NCBI GenBank assembly: GCA_905201895.1
Contig: CAJKPX010000012.1
Location: 1-55,427 of the forward strand
From: an uncultured Eubacteriales bacterium
GTDB taxonomy: Bacteria > Bacillota > Clostridia > Oscillospirales > CAG-272
Length of the DNA: 55,427 bases
Direction: 5' to 3'
The translations under genes were made by a program, and so were the position numbers. Of this stretch, positions 1 through 7,867 are shown in pieces. The notes under the pieces were generated by a model that worked only from the letters and a program-made list of their open reading frames with translations, was not told the origin of the DNA and did not search any database. Every line of letters begins with the position of its first letter. Position 1 is the first letter of the stretch.

Positions 1-20
1 GCAAAGCTAAAGCTTTTTGG

Positions 21-47
21 AACCACCAGCACTGCTGGTGGTTTTCG
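21..47 (+). terminator. Intrinsic terminator of an upstream gene outside the window
   Basis: A 10-bp stem (AACCACCAGC, 21-30, with GCTGGTGGTT, 34-43) has a 3-nt loop and runs into a T-rich tail. It faces rightward, so it should end a plus-strand gene lying left of the window. Confidence 0.7.
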
Positions 48-57
48 TTTCACAAAC

Positions 58-102
58 AAAAAGCAACGGCACACCGATGCGCTCGGTGTGCCGTTGCTCT
101 TT
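58..102. terminator. Bidirectional intrinsic terminator
   Basis: A perfect 15-bp stem (63-77 with 83-97, loop TGCGC) is flanked by an A-run on the left (58-62) and a T-run on the right (about 98-103). It can end both the upstream plus-strand gene and the leftward zinc-ribbon gene whose stop is at 104. Confidence 0.8.
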
Positions 103-103
103 T

Positions 104-520
104 TCAGGTTTTTTTCACGGTTACGGTTCGACATTTTGGGCAGGTGACGTCAATCATGCCCTTCCCCTTCGGCACGCGCAAAACTGCCTTGCATTTCCGA
201 CATTTGAAATAGCAGTGCGTTTTGCGGTCACGCCGTTTGTTTTTCAAAAGCGCGAAGAAACCGCCGATCGGTCGCCATATCCGCCTCCACACCTCAAGCT
301 CGCCGCGCCTTTTTGTCAAATTACGCGAATAGCAGCGAAAGGTTGCCCAGATCAACAGCGCCCACGAGGGGAATACCAGCCACCATAGAGGGGCAAAGCA
401 GGAAAGCAGCATCAGGACGAGCGCCGTGCCAAACAGCACGTGGTTGAGTGCGTCATTGCCGTATCTTCCGTACATAAAGCGAGCAAGCCGCTCGCCCATT
501 CTCATAAGCCATCGTTTCAT
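104..520 (-). CDS. Small membrane protein with C-terminal zinc ribbon
   Basis: A 138-residue protein of unknown function. Residues about 27-62 form a strongly hydrophobic stretch, probably two closely spaced membrane helices, followed by a basic linker. The C-terminus has two CxxC knuckles (C107/C110 and C127/C130) in a YFKCRKCKAVLRVPKGKG...CPKCR arrangement, a rubredoxin-like zinc ribbon seen in many small Firmicutes membrane proteins. The ATG at 520 was chosen because AAAGGAG lies about 9 nt upstream; the ATG at 529 directly abuts the Shine-Dalgarno. It is a single-gene unit, divergent from the GH3 gene and closed by the hairpin at 58-102. The zinc ribbon probably faces the cytoplasm, where it could bind protein or nucleic acid; no specific role can be assigned. 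Confidence 0.7.
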   Translation of the reverse strand: MKRWLMRMGERLARFMYGRYGNDALNHVLFGTALVLMLLSCFAPLWWLVFPSWALLIWATFRCYSRNLTKRRGELEVWRRIWRPIGGFFALLKNKRRDRKTHCYFKCRKCKAVLRVPKGKGMIDVTCPKCRTVTVKKT

Positions 521-544
521 TTCGATCATCTCCTTTTCCCATAC

Positions 545-576
545 AGTATAGCACAAAAACAATAATTGTTTGTCAA
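545..576 (-). promoter_or_regulatory. Promoter of the zinc-ribbon gene
   Basis: On the minus strand TATACT (545-550) is preceded by TGC, an extended -10. A TTGACA lies at 571-576, but the 20-bp spacer is long, so the extended -10 probably carries the promoter. Confidence 0.5.
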
Positions 577-623
577 CTTTTTGTAAAATAGCGTTCATAA
601 AAGCCGCTTTTTGAGGTTGACTA

Positions 624-652
624 TTGATTTTTGCGACAAAATATGGTATGAT
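624..652 (+). promoter_or_regulatory. Promoter of the GH3 beta-glucosidase gene
   Basis: TTGATT (624-629), a 17-bp spacer and TATGAT (647-652), the last preceded by TGG (extended -10). It lies 44 bp upstream of the chosen ATG. Confidence 0.6.
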
Positions 653-695
653 AAGGGAGGAAAAACGAAAACAACCGAATGGAAAGGATACCGCC

Positions 696-2867
696 ATGGC
701 AAAATCAACCGTTAATGTCAAGCAACTGATTGAAAAAATGACACTCAAGGAAAAGGTGTGTCAACTCACGCAGCTCAACGCAAACTTCTTTGCACAGAGC
801 GATGCGGAAATCACGGGTCCCTGGGAAAAGCTGGGCATTGCGCAGGAGGACCTGCGCTATATCGGCTCGGCACTCAATTTCCACGGCGTGAGTGAAATGA
901 TCGAAATCCAGAAAAAGCACATGGAGGAGGACCCCAACGCGATCCCCATGATCTTTATGATGGACGTGATCCACGGATTTCGCACCATCTATCCCATTCC
1001 GCTCGGAATGGGCGCGTCCTTCGACCCCGAGCTCGTTGCCGAATGCTCGCGCATGGCGGCAAGGGAGGCGTCGGCAGGTGGCGTTCAGCTCACCTTCACG
1101 CCGATGGTGGACTATGCGCGCGATGCCCGTTGGGGGCGCGTGATGGAGACCTGCGGTGAGGACCCCTTGCTCAACTCGGTGATGGGTGCGGCACAGGTCA
1201 AGGCATTTCAGGGTGACGATCTCTCAAATCCCGATACACTTGCCACCTGCGTCAAGCATTTCGCCGCATACGGCGGTGCCGAAGCAGGCAGAGACTATAA
1301 CACGGTGGAGATCTCCGAGCGACTTTTGCGCGAATACTATCTCCCCGCCTATAAGGCTTGCATTGATGCGGGCGTGAAGATGCTCATGCCCTCCTTCAAC
1401 TCACTCAACGGAGTTCCCTCTACGGCAAACAAATGGCTGATGCAAACCGTCCTCAAAAAGGAATGGGGCTACGACGGACTCGTAATCAGTGACTACAACG
1501 CCATTGGAGAATTGCTCCGTCACGGTGTTGCTGCCGACACCAAGGAAGCAGCACGCATGGCATTTACCAACGGATGCGACATTGAAATGATGTCGATCAC
1601 CTATTACCGCCACGTCAAGGAGCTGATCGACGAGGGCGTGATCACCGAGGCTGCGGTGGATGCAGCGGTGGAACGTGTGCTTGAGCTCAAGCGTGAGCTG
1701 GGACTCTTTGAGGACCCTCTCCGCGGTGCATCGGTGGAACGCGAGGCAACCGAGCTTCTCACGCCCGCACATCGCGCGATCGCACGCAGAGCCGCCGAGG
1801 AATGTGCGGTGTTGCTCAAGAACGACGGCGTGCTTCCCTTCTCCAAGGACGTGCGTCGCGTGGCTTTGATCGGCCCCTTTGCAGGCACCAACGAGATCAA
1901 GGGCTTTTGGGCATGCAACGGTCGCGACGAGGAATGTGTGAGCGTTTATGAGGGTGTGAGCACCCTGCTGAGTGACGCAGAGGTCACCGCCGTTGCAGGC
2001 TGCTCGGCACAGTGGAACGAGCTCTCCACCGAAGGCTTTGCCGAGGCGATTGAAGCTGCCAGAAACGCCGACGTTGTGGTGCTCTGCCTGGGTGAGCCCC
2101 AGAAATACAGCGGCGAGGGTAACAGCCGTGCCGATCTCGGTCTGCCGGGCGTACAGCTGCAGCTCGCGCGCGAGGTCCTTGCAGTCAATCCCAACACCGC
2201 CGCGCTGATCTTCAACGGCAGACCGCTCGTGCTCACCGAGCTGGATGCCATTGCACCCGCGATCATGACAATGTGGTTCCCCGGCACCGAGGGTGGAAAT
2301 GCCGCCGCTCGTCTGCTTTGGGGCGACGCAAACCCCTGCGGTAAGGTAACCATGAGCTTCCCGAAGGCAGTTGGACAGTGCCCGATCTACTACAACCACC
2401 CCGCCACGGGACGCCCCAAGAGAAAGCCCGAGGACGTGCATCAGCCCTATGCCTCCAACTACATCGGATGCGGAAATCTGCCGCTCTATCCCTTTGGTCA
2501 CGGTCTCTCCTACACCTCCTTTACCTACGAGGCACTCGAGCTTGACCGCCATGAAATGACCGCTGACGGGGCGATCACCGTTCGCGTGACCCTGAAAAAC
2601 ACGGGTGACCGCTGCGGAAAAGAGGTTGTGCAGCTCTATATCCACGATCTCGTTGCCTCCACGGTGCGCCCGATCCAATCGCTCGTCGCCTTTGAGAAGG
2701 TGGAGCTGGATGCGGGTGAAAGCAAGACGGTAACCTTCCAGATCACCGAGCCGATGCTCCGCTTCTGGGATGCCGAGTGCAATCACGTCTCCGAGCCCGG
2801 CGAATTCGACCTGTTCGTTGGCTACGCCGACCACCCTGCCATCACCGATCGCTTTACGCTGGTGTGA
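696..2867 (+). CDS. Glycoside hydrolase family 3 beta-glucosidase
   Basis: A 723-residue GH3 enzyme expected to hydrolyse terminal beta-glucosidic (or beta-xylosidic) bonds of short oligosaccharides. The order is GH3 N-terminal TIM barrel, GH3 C-terminal alpha/beta sandwich and C-terminal fibronectin III-like domain. Seen directly: KHFAAYG (about 187-193), RWGRVMETCGEDP and the nucleophile motif GLVISDYNA (Asp about 266). A Glu in YSGEGNSRADL is the likely acid/base. There is no signal peptide, so it acts in the cytoplasm on imported sugars. The ATG at 696 follows GGAAAGGA (681-688); the open frame extends upstream to 624, but those codons overlap the promoter and lack a Shine-Dalgarno. It is convergent with the HAD phosphatase gene across a perfect palindrome. 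The exact sugar specificity cannot be read from sequence. Confidence 0.95.
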   Translation: MAKSTVNVKQLIEKMTLKEKVCQLTQLNANFFAQSDAEITGPWEKLGIAQEDLRYIGSALNFHGVSEMIEIQKKHMEEDPNAIPMIFMMDVIHGFRTIYPIPLGMGASFDPELVAECSRMAAREASAGGVQLTFTPMVDYARDARWGRVMETCGEDPLLNSVMGAAQVKAFQGDDLSNPDTLATCVKHFAAYGGAEAGRDYNTVEISERLLREYYLPAYKACIDAGVKMLMPSFNSLNGVPSTANKWLMQTVLKKEWGYDGLVISDYNAIGELLRHGVAADTKEAARMAFTNGCDIEMMSITYYRHVKELIDEGVITEAAVDAAVERVLELKRELGLFEDPLRGASVEREATELLTPAHRAIARRAAEECAVLLKNDGVLPFSKDVRRVALIGPFAGTNEIKGFWACNGRDEECVSVYEGVSTLLSDAEVTAVAGCSAQWNELSTEGFAEAIEAARNADVVVLCLGEPQKYSGEGNSRADLGLPGVQLQLAREVLAVNPNTAALIFNGRPLVLTELDAIAPAIMTMWFPGTEGGNAAARLLWGDANPCGKVTMSFPKAVGQCPIYYNHPATGRPKRKPEDVHQPYASNYIGCGNLPLYPFGHGLSYTSFTYEALELDRHEMTADGAITVRVTLKNTGDRCGKEVVQLYIHDLVASTVRPIQSLVAFEKVELDAGESKTVTFQITEPMLRFWDAECNHVSEPGEFDLFVGYADHPAITDRFTLV

Positions 2868-2891
2868 CGGCAAAACAGCATATAAAAAGGA

Positions 2892-2923
2892 GGGTGCCTC
2901 AAATGCATGCATTTGAGGCACCC
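2892..2923. terminator. Perfect 32-bp palindromic terminator between convergent genes
   Basis: The sequence is its own reverse complement over 16+16 bp, centred on TGCA, with A-rich sequence to the left and a short TTT to the right. It lies between the stops of the GH3 gene and the leftward HAD gene and should end both. Confidence 0.75.
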
Positions 2924-2937
2924 TTTGGTGTTTGCAA

Positions 2938-3723
2938 TTAGTTTGCGGTACCACGCACAATGTCGCCCACGCCATTGAGAATGTATTTGGGGCGGTAGGG
3001 GAAATTGTCGATATCCTCCCGTGCGGTTACACCCGAGAGCACGAGAACGGTGTCGACATTCGACTCGATGCCCGCAATGATATCGGTATCCATGCGGTCA
3101 CCGATAAAGGCAATGTCGGCACTGTGACATCCGAGGATTCGCAATCCGTGGCGAAGCATAAGCGGATTGGGCTTTCCAACGAAATATGCCTTTTTCCCTG
3201 TTGCGATTTCGATGGGAGCAACGAGCGAGCCGGTTGCAGGCATAATGCCGCCCTCCACAACGCCGATGGTGTCGGGATTGGCACCGATCAGCTTTGCGCC
3301 CTTATTCACGAGCGCAATCGCCTTTTCGATCTTTTCAAAGCAATAGGTGCGCGTTTCCCCTACTACAACGTAATCGGGATTGACGTCATTCATATAAATA
3401 TTACGGTCATAGAGCGCCTTGGAAAGCGCCGCCTCACCGATTACGTATGCGGTGCATCCGGGTGCCTGACTGTGCAGAAACTCTGCGGTTGCCATCGCAC
3501 TCGTGTAGAAATGATCCGCCGAGACCGAAAGACCCATGCGCTCCAGCTTCATGCTCAACTCGTGCGGCGTTTTCTCGGGGCTGTTGGTGAGGAACACAAA
3601 CTTTTTGTCATTCTCGATCATCCAATTCACAAATTCGGTAACGCCGTCAAGCAGCTTGTTGCCGTGATAGATCACGCCGTCCATATCGCAGATGAAGCCT
3701 GCTTTTCCCAAAATACGGTCCAT
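2938..3723 (-). CDS. HAD-IIA family phosphatase (NagD-like)
   Basis: A 261-residue HAD hydrolase of the NagD/4-nitrophenylphosphatase group, which removes phosphate from small phosphorylated metabolites. Visible motifs are CDMDGVIYHG (nucleophile D13, D15), LTNSPEKTP (motif II), the cap region, VGKPNPLMLRHGL (motif III Lys) and IGDRMDTDIIAG (metal-binding acidic motif). Its length is normal for the family and it has no signal peptide. The start has GAGAGGA about 10 nt upstream. It lies 19 nt downstream of the one-pass membrane protein gene on the same strand, so the two are probably co-transcribed from the promoter at 4633-4661. The physiological substrate is unknown; such enzymes often dispose of phosphosugars or nucleotides. 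Confidence 0.9.
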   Translation of the reverse strand: MDRILGKAGFICDMDGVIYHGNKLLDGVTEFVNWMIENDKKFVFLTNSPEKTPHELSMKLERMGLSVSADHFYTSAMATAEFLHSQAPGCTAYVIGEAALSKALYDRNIYMNDVNPDYVVVGETRTYCFEKIEKAIALVNKGAKLIGANPDTIGVVEGGIMPATGSLVAPIEIATGKKAYFVGKPNPLMLRHGLRILGCHSADIAFIGDRMDTDIIAGIESNVDTVLVLSGVTAREDIDNFPYRPKYILNGVGDIVRGTAN

Positions 3724-3742
3724 AATTGATGCTTCCTCTCTT

Positions 3743-4615
3743 TTATTTCATCTCAAAGGTGTCTGCCCATTCCCAGAACTGATCCACCCACTTGCTCTGC
3801 TCGTCGGCATAGCAGGTAAACTCCACCGACCAGAAGGCATCGTCGCCCTTGAAAATGACGTGCAGGCTGTAAAGCTCGTCACCCTCGGAGGTTTCCTCGT
3901 ATTCAAAATACCATACGCCATCCTTGACCTTCATTCCAACGTCCTCAAGCTCAAACATCTCGATCACGAATTCGCCGTATTCCTTGTGAGTCAGGTTCGG
4001 GAAGGTGGGAATGGGCGATTCATCAAAGCCGTATTTGTAGATGGCAACGAGATTATCGTAGGATGAGAACACAACGAGATCGTATTCCTCCGTGTCGATC
4101 TCAAACTCATCGGTGAGCGTGATCTGCGCGCCCATGTCGAGCTCAAAGGTTTTCGGCTCGGGCTTATCCAGGAGAACCGACGCAACGCCAATGACAACAC
4201 CGATAATAAGGGCTGCAACGAGAATGATCACGCCGCGCGTGGTGTTTTTGCGGCGGTTTTGCAGAGTTGCCTCGTCTGCCTGTCCGTCAAACTGAAAGGC
4301 GTGTCCGTTGGCGGGATTGTAGCGGTTCTGCCCCGTCAGAAAAACGTCGGCGTTGCCTGCGGGAACCGTGCAAAAATCGTTGCAATAATTCTTGCTGATC
4401 TTGTCGGCGATCACGTAGATCCTCGCCTCGGTCTCCTCGATCGAAAAGGTTTTTGTCTCACCGTTTTTCAAATCCCCCAGCTTTTTGCAGCGGACTTCGC
4501 CGATGGTAGTATCCCCCATGATCGGGTCCTCGATGTAGACCTTCATCGTGCCTAGGCATCCAACAAAGGTTTTATTTCGGGTAATCGTCAGATTTCTCAC
4601 TTTTGTGTCCTCCAT
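3743..4615 (-). CDS. One-pass membrane protein of unknown function
   Basis: I do not recognise this 290-residue protein. The N-terminal part (1-120) is a compact mixed domain with four cysteines and a strand-rich stretch (KTFSIEETEARIYVIADK) that resembles small beta-rich cytosolic domains. A single hydrophobic helix lies at about 128-149, preceded by the basic NRRKNTTRG, which puts the N-terminus inside. The remaining roughly 140 residues are acidic, rich in aromatics and strands, and should be outside the cell. It is first in a two-gene unit with the HAD phosphatase. An inside-out topology with two folded domains could suit a sensor or a membrane-bound accessory factor, but this is only inference. 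Confidence 0.7.
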   Translation of the reverse strand: MEDTKVRNLTITRNKTFVGCLGTMKVYIEDPIMGDTTIGEVRCKKLGDLKNGETKTFSIEETEARIYVIADKISKNYCNDFCTVPAGNADVFLTGQNRYNPANGHAFQFDGQADEATLQNRRKNTTRGVIILVAALIIGVVIGVASVLLDKPEPKTFELDMGAQITLTDEFEIDTEEYDLVVFSSYDNLVAIYKYGFDESPIPTFPNLTHKEYGEFVIEMFELEDVGMKVKDGVWYFEYEETSEGDELYSLHVIFKGDDAFWSVEFTCYADEQSKWVDQFWEWADTFEMK

Positions 4616-4632
4616 GATAATTTGTTACGTTT

Positions 4633-4661
4633 ATTCTAACACAGAAAACGTGCAAAGTCAA
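4633..4661 (-). promoter_or_regulatory. Promoter of the membrane protein/HAD unit
   Basis: On the minus strand: TTGACT (4656-4661), a 17-bp spacer and TAGAAT (4633-4638), just upstream of the ATG at 4615. Confidence 0.65.
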
Positions 4662-4751
4662 GTGCGGATTGCCTCAAAACATGTTTTTACGTTGACTTTT
4701 TGTACGTATTTTGAAAAAACAAAAATTTTTTTCTTTTTTTCAAAAAAACTA

Positions 4752-4780
4752 TTGACAAAGAGCGCGCATTGTGATATAAT
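4752..4780 (+). promoter_or_regulatory. rplJ-rplL promoter
   Basis: TTGACA (4752-4757), an exact 17-bp spacer and TATAAT (4775-4780): a consensus sigma-A promoter, as expected for a ribosomal protein operon. Confidence 0.85.
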
Positions 4781-4786
4781 ATGCGA

Positions 4787-4946
4787 TGTTATCCAAAGAC
4801 AGCAGGTTCCGGTAAAAGCGCAAGTTTTCCTGCCGAGGAGAGAAATTGAATTACAGAGATGTGATACGATCTTTCTTTTCGGCGAGGTGTGCGTTGCCGG
4901 AGGAAAGATTTTTTTATTCGTTTAATTCAATGGGAGGTAAAACGAA
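4787..4946 (+). ncRNA. Ribosomal protein L10 leader (autoregulatory 5' UTR)
   Basis: The transcribed leader between the promoter and rplJ contains AAAGACAGCAGG, CCTGCCGAGGAGA and a later GCGAGGTGTGCGTTGCCGGAGG segment. CAGCAGG can pair with CCTGC, and the set matches my memory of the Firmicutes L10 leader, to which the L10(L12)4 complex binds to repress its own operon. Exact boundaries are estimated. Together with the promoter and AT-rich upstream DNA, this explains the 331-bp gap at 4616-4946. Confidence 0.75.
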
Positions 4947-5468
4947 ATGCCCAGCAATTCTATTCTCGTTCAGAAACAGCAGGTTGTTGCAGAGCTGGCA
5001 GAGCAGATCAAGAATTCCACCGCAGGCGTTGTCGTCAACTATCAGGGTATCACGGTAGAGCACGACACCGCAATGCGTAAGGCACTCCGTGAGGCAGGCG
5101 TAAAGTACGTTGTCATGAAGAACACCATGACCGGCAGAGCTTGCGACATGGTTGGCTACGGTGACTTGAAGCAGTACCTCAACGGTATGACTGCAATCGC
5201 AATCAGCGAAAATGACCCCGTTGCTGCTGCAAAGGTTCTCAAGACCTATGCTGAGAAGGTTGAGTCCTTCAATATTCTGGCAGGCTATGTAGATGGTGCT
5301 GTGATCGACGCCAACACGGTTAACGAGCTGGCTGAGATTCCGAACAAGGAAACGCTCATCGCGAAGTTCCTCGGCTCCATCCAGTCTCCTCTGTACAAGT
5401 TCGCTTACGCGATCAAGGCAGTTGTGGACAAGGAAAACGGCGGCGAAGAGGCTCCTGCAGAAGCATAA
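4947..5468 (+). CDS. rplJ: 50S ribosomal protein L10
   Basis: A 173-residue L10, the stalk base protein that carries L7/L12 dimers on the large subunit and recruits translation factors. The N-terminal KQQVVAELAEQIKNSTAGVVVNYQG, then VKYVVMKNTM and NDPVAAAKVL, are typical of the family, and the C-terminal helix (PLYKFAYAIKAVVDKEN) is the L12-binding region. Its length is normal. The start follows GGGAGG by about 10 nt. It is regulated by its own product through the leader RNA. Unusually, rplK-rplA are not upstream and rpoB does not follow rplL, so this stalk operon stands alone here. Confidence 0.97.
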   Translation: MPSNSILVQKQQVVAELAEQIKNSTAGVVVNYQGITVEHDTAMRKALREAGVKYVVMKNTMTGRACDMVGYGDLKQYLNGMTAIAISENDPVAAAKVLKTYAEKVESFNILAGYVDGAVIDANTVNELAEIPNKETLIAKFLGSIQSPLYKFAYAIKAVVDKENGGEEAPAEA

Positions 5469-5578
5469 TTCAAAGGCTCTGCACGGCAATCTGCCCCATC
5501 GGGTACCGATCCCCGCTTAAAGTCGGAACATAAAAAAACAAATTTTAAGATTCAAATGAATTTTGGAGGTAAATGAAA

Positions 5579-5956
5579 ATGGCATCCGAAAAGATTACTA
5601 ACATTCTCGAAGAAATCAAGTCCCTCACCATCCTCGAGCTCAACGACCTCGTAAAGGCAGTTGAGGAGGAGTTCGGCGTATCTGCAGCAGCTCCCGTTGG
5701 CGTAGCAGTAGCAGCAGGCGCAGCAGCTCCCGCAGCAGAGGAGAAGACCGAGTTCGACGTTATCCTTGCAAGCTTTGGCGCTAACAAGCTCAACGTTATC
5801 AAGGCTGTTCGCGAGATCACCGGTCTGGGTCTGAAGGACGCAAAGGATCTGGTTGAGGGCGCTCCCAAGACCGTTAAGGAAGGCGTTTCCAAGGACGAGG
5901 CTGAGAAGGTTAAGGCTGCTCTCACTGAGGCAGGCGCAACTGTTGAGATTAAATAA
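5579..5956 (+). CDS. rplL: 50S ribosomal protein L7/L12
   Basis: A 125-residue L7/L12, the multicopy stalk protein. An N-terminal dimerisation domain (SEKITNILEEIKSLTILELNDLVKAVEEEFGV) is joined by an Ala-rich hinge (AAAPVGVAVAAGAAAPAAEEK) to the C-terminal factor-binding domain (FDVILASFGANKLNVIKAVREITGLGLKDAKDLVEGAP). The in-frame ATG at 5573 is only 3 nt from GGAGG (5565-5569); the ATG at 5579 has a 9-nt spacing and gives the usual MASEK-type N-terminus, so 5579 is preferred. It is the last gene of the operon, followed by a strong hairpin. Confidence 0.97.
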   Translation: MASEKITNILEEIKSLTILELNDLVKAVEEEFGVSAAAPVGVAVAAGAAAPAAEEKTEFDVILASFGANKLNVIKAVREITGLGLKDAKDLVEGAPKTVKEGVSKDEAEKVKAALTEAGATVEIK

Positions 5957-5991
5957 TTTCAACCCAATTTCTAACTGTCTTGGAAAAACAG

Positions 5992-6026
5992 AAAAAGGAC
6001 TGTCTCATATTGAGGCAGTCCTTTTT
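5992..6026. terminator. Bidirectional terminator after rplL
   Basis: AAAAAGGACTG...CAGTCCTTTTT with a short loop, in which CTC/GAG can extend the stem. The A- and T-runs let it serve rplL (plus) and the YhcH-family gene (minus, stop at 6054). Confidence 0.85.
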
Positions 6027-6053
6027 CTTTACTTTTTTCGGTTTGACAGGCAC

Positions 6054-6533
6054 TTATTGCATGATCTTTCCCACCAGCTTGCGCATAGGCGTGGGTTCGT
6101 TGGTGACCGAATTGCTGGGCGCGTGAAGCTCTCCTGCAAAAAAAATTGCAAAATAGCCTGCGGGAACATAGAGACGTGTGAGCGATTCCATCGGCGGCAG
6201 ACGGTAAAACTCGACGTCCGATGCCTCGTTGTAGGGTGTTTGCACGCTTGGGATGAGATCAGCGGGAACAAACATCTGCTCTGCCCCTTCAAGCACGATC
6301 TGCACGTCGATGAAACGGCGATGCGACTCCATCACGGTGCGCTCGCCAACCGGCTGTGCCTCAAAAGCGAGCATATTACCCCAAACCTCGCCTGCAAGAT
6401 CGGCATCGAGAATCTCATGCCGCCCCGTATCCGCCCCTTTTGCAATCAGATCGAGCAAAAACGGCAGAGCGCGGTCAAAACGCGGATGCACACCGCGATA
6501 GTTTTCCAGATTTTCCAGCTTATCAAAAACCAT
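6054..6533 (-). CDS. YhcH/YjgK/YiaL family protein (DUF386)
   Basis: A 159-residue cupin-like protein of the YhcH family, whose members bind a metal and include sialic acid anomerases and beta-galactosidase accessory subunits. Family hallmarks visible are GRHEI (about 37-41), ESHRRFIDVQIVLEGAE (about 67-83), where the histidine and glutamate bind metal, and FFAGELHAPS (about 129-138). The ATG at 6533 has AAAAGGAG about 8 nt upstream. It is the last gene of the leftward run that starts with the MFS transporter, 32 nt after pdp, so it is probably co-transcribed with sugar and nucleoside genes. A sugar-epimerising or anomer-handling role is plausible; the substrate is unknown. Confidence 0.85.
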   Translation of the reverse strand: MVFDKLENLENYRGVHPRFDRALPFLLDLIAKGADTGRHEILDADLAGEVWGNMLAFEAQPVGERTVMESHRRFIDVQIVLEGAEQMFVPADLIPSVQTPYNEASDVEFYRLPPMESLTRLYVPAGYFAIFFAGELHAPSNSVTNEPTPMRKLVGKIMQ

Positions 6534-6565
6534 CGTTTTTCTCCTTTTGTTCTGACAGTGTTCGG

Positions 6566-7867
6566 TCAACTGATCACTTCAAAGATCAGAGGACGCGGTG
6601 CAGGTGCAGTGGAACCGAGCTCGGTGGCGTGCAGGAGCGTTTGCTCCGCCGCGGCAAAGAGCTTGGGATCGGAGGCGTAAAGCTCTGCGATCGGTTCGCC
6701 CACCTCGACGTAATCACCCGTTTTAGCAAGGAGACGAAGCCCTGCCTTGTGGTCGATCGTGTCCTCCTTGGTGTTGCGCCCCGCGCCGAGCAGAAGCGCC
6801 GCCTTGCCGTAGTCCTCGGCGTTGACGCGCGTGATATATCCGCTCGACGGTGCCTTGACGGTGTGAGAATACGCCGCGCGCGGGAATTTTTCGGGATTTT
6901 TGACCCACGTGCGGTCTCCGCCCTGCGCCTCGACCATATCGGCAAGCTTCTCGAGCGCCTCACCTGATTCGATCACACGCAGAACCGACGCACGGCAGCT
7001 CTCATGATCGCCTCGCTCGGCAAGCACGAGCATTTCGGTGGCAAGCTCGACGCAAAGGTCGGTGAAATCCTTGGGACCCCTGCCGCGCAGCGTTTCAATC
7101 GCCTCCACTACCTCAACGGTATTTCCAACCGTTCTTCCAAGCGGACGGTCCATATCGGTGATCAGCGCAGACATGCGCTTCCCTGCTCGCTTGCCGATGT
7201 CCACCATCAGGCGAGCCAGCTCAATGCTATCCTCGGTGGTTTTCATAAACGAGCCGCTGCCCGTTTTGACGTCGAGCACGATGCAATCGTCATCCGCTGC
7301 AAGCTTTTTGCCCATGATACTCGACGCGATCAGCGGCAGGCTATCAACTGTTGCGGTGACGTCGCGCAACGCATAGAGCTTTTTGTCGGCGGGTGCAAGA
7401 TTGGCACTCTGTCCCACGATCGAAAGTCCGCAACGCTCAACAACCGCTTCAAACTCGGCGGTGGAAAGGTCGGTGCGGAAGCCCTCGAACGCCTCGAGCT
7501 TGTCAACCGTGCCACCCGTGTGCCCAAGACCTCTACCGCTCATCTTTGCCACCTTGACGCCGAGAGCCGCAACAATCGGGATCACCGCAAGGCTGGTCTT
7601 ATCGCCCACACCGCCCGTGGAATGCTTATCCACGCGCAAGCCTCCTGTGGGAGCCAGCTTGAGAATATCACCCGAATCGCGGATGGCAAGCGTGAGTGCT
7701 GCGGTTTCCTCGGCATCCATGCCGCACAGACGAATCGCCATGCAAAGTGCCGCCGCCTGATAATCGGGAATCGTCCCCTTGGTGTAGCCTTCCACAAAAT
7801 ATTCGATCTCGGCGGCGGAAAGCTTTTCTCCGTCGCGTTTTTTCTTGATCACATCATACATTCTCAT
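6566..7867 (-). CDS. pdp: Pyrimidine-nucleoside phosphorylase
   Basis: A 433-residue enzyme that phosphorolyses uridine, deoxyuridine and thymidine to the free base and (deoxy)ribose-1-phosphate. Seen: the N-terminal MRMYDVIKKKRDGEKLSAAE helical domain, the glycine-rich phosphate loop DKHSTGGVGDKTSLAVIPIVAALG, and the family signature MSGRGLGHTGGTVDKLEAFEGF. The C-terminal domain (about 335-433) is typical of the dimeric type II family. The start at 7867 has GGGAG 9 nt upstream and lies inside the end of cdd (14-nt overlap), implying translational coupling. The product ribose-1-phosphate feeds deoB and then deoC, which are encoded just upstream. Confidence 0.95.
   Translation of the reverse strand: MRMYDVIKKKRDGEKLSAAEIEYFVEGYTKGTIPDYQAAALCMAIRLCGMDAEETAALTLAIRDSGDILKLAPTGGLRVDKHSTGGVGDKTSLAVIPIVAALGVKVAKMSGRGLGHTGGTVDKLEAFEGFRTDLSTAEFEAVVERCGLSIVGQSANLAPADKKLYALRDVTATVDSLPLIASSIMGKKLAADDDCIVLDVKTGSGSFMKTTEDSIELARLMVDIGKRAGKRMSALITDMDRPLGRTVGNTVEVVEAIETLRGRGPKDFTDLCVELATEMLVLAERGDHESCRASVLRVIESGEALEKLADMVEAQGGDRTWVKNPEKFPRAAYSHTVKAPSSGYITRVNAEDYGKAALLLGAGRNTKEDTIDHKAGLRLLAKTGDYVEVGEPIAELYASDPKLFAAAEQTLLHATELGSTAPAPRPLIFEVIS

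Noticed and set aside
1401..2975. 524-codon open frame antisense to the GH3 gene
   Set aside because: It mirrors the codon bias of the GH3 gene, has no Shine-Dalgarno or recognisable domain, and crosses the terminator palindrome. Similar long antisense frames occur at 7845-9623, 21730-23730, 24173-26113 and 40066-42135 and were rejected for the same reason.
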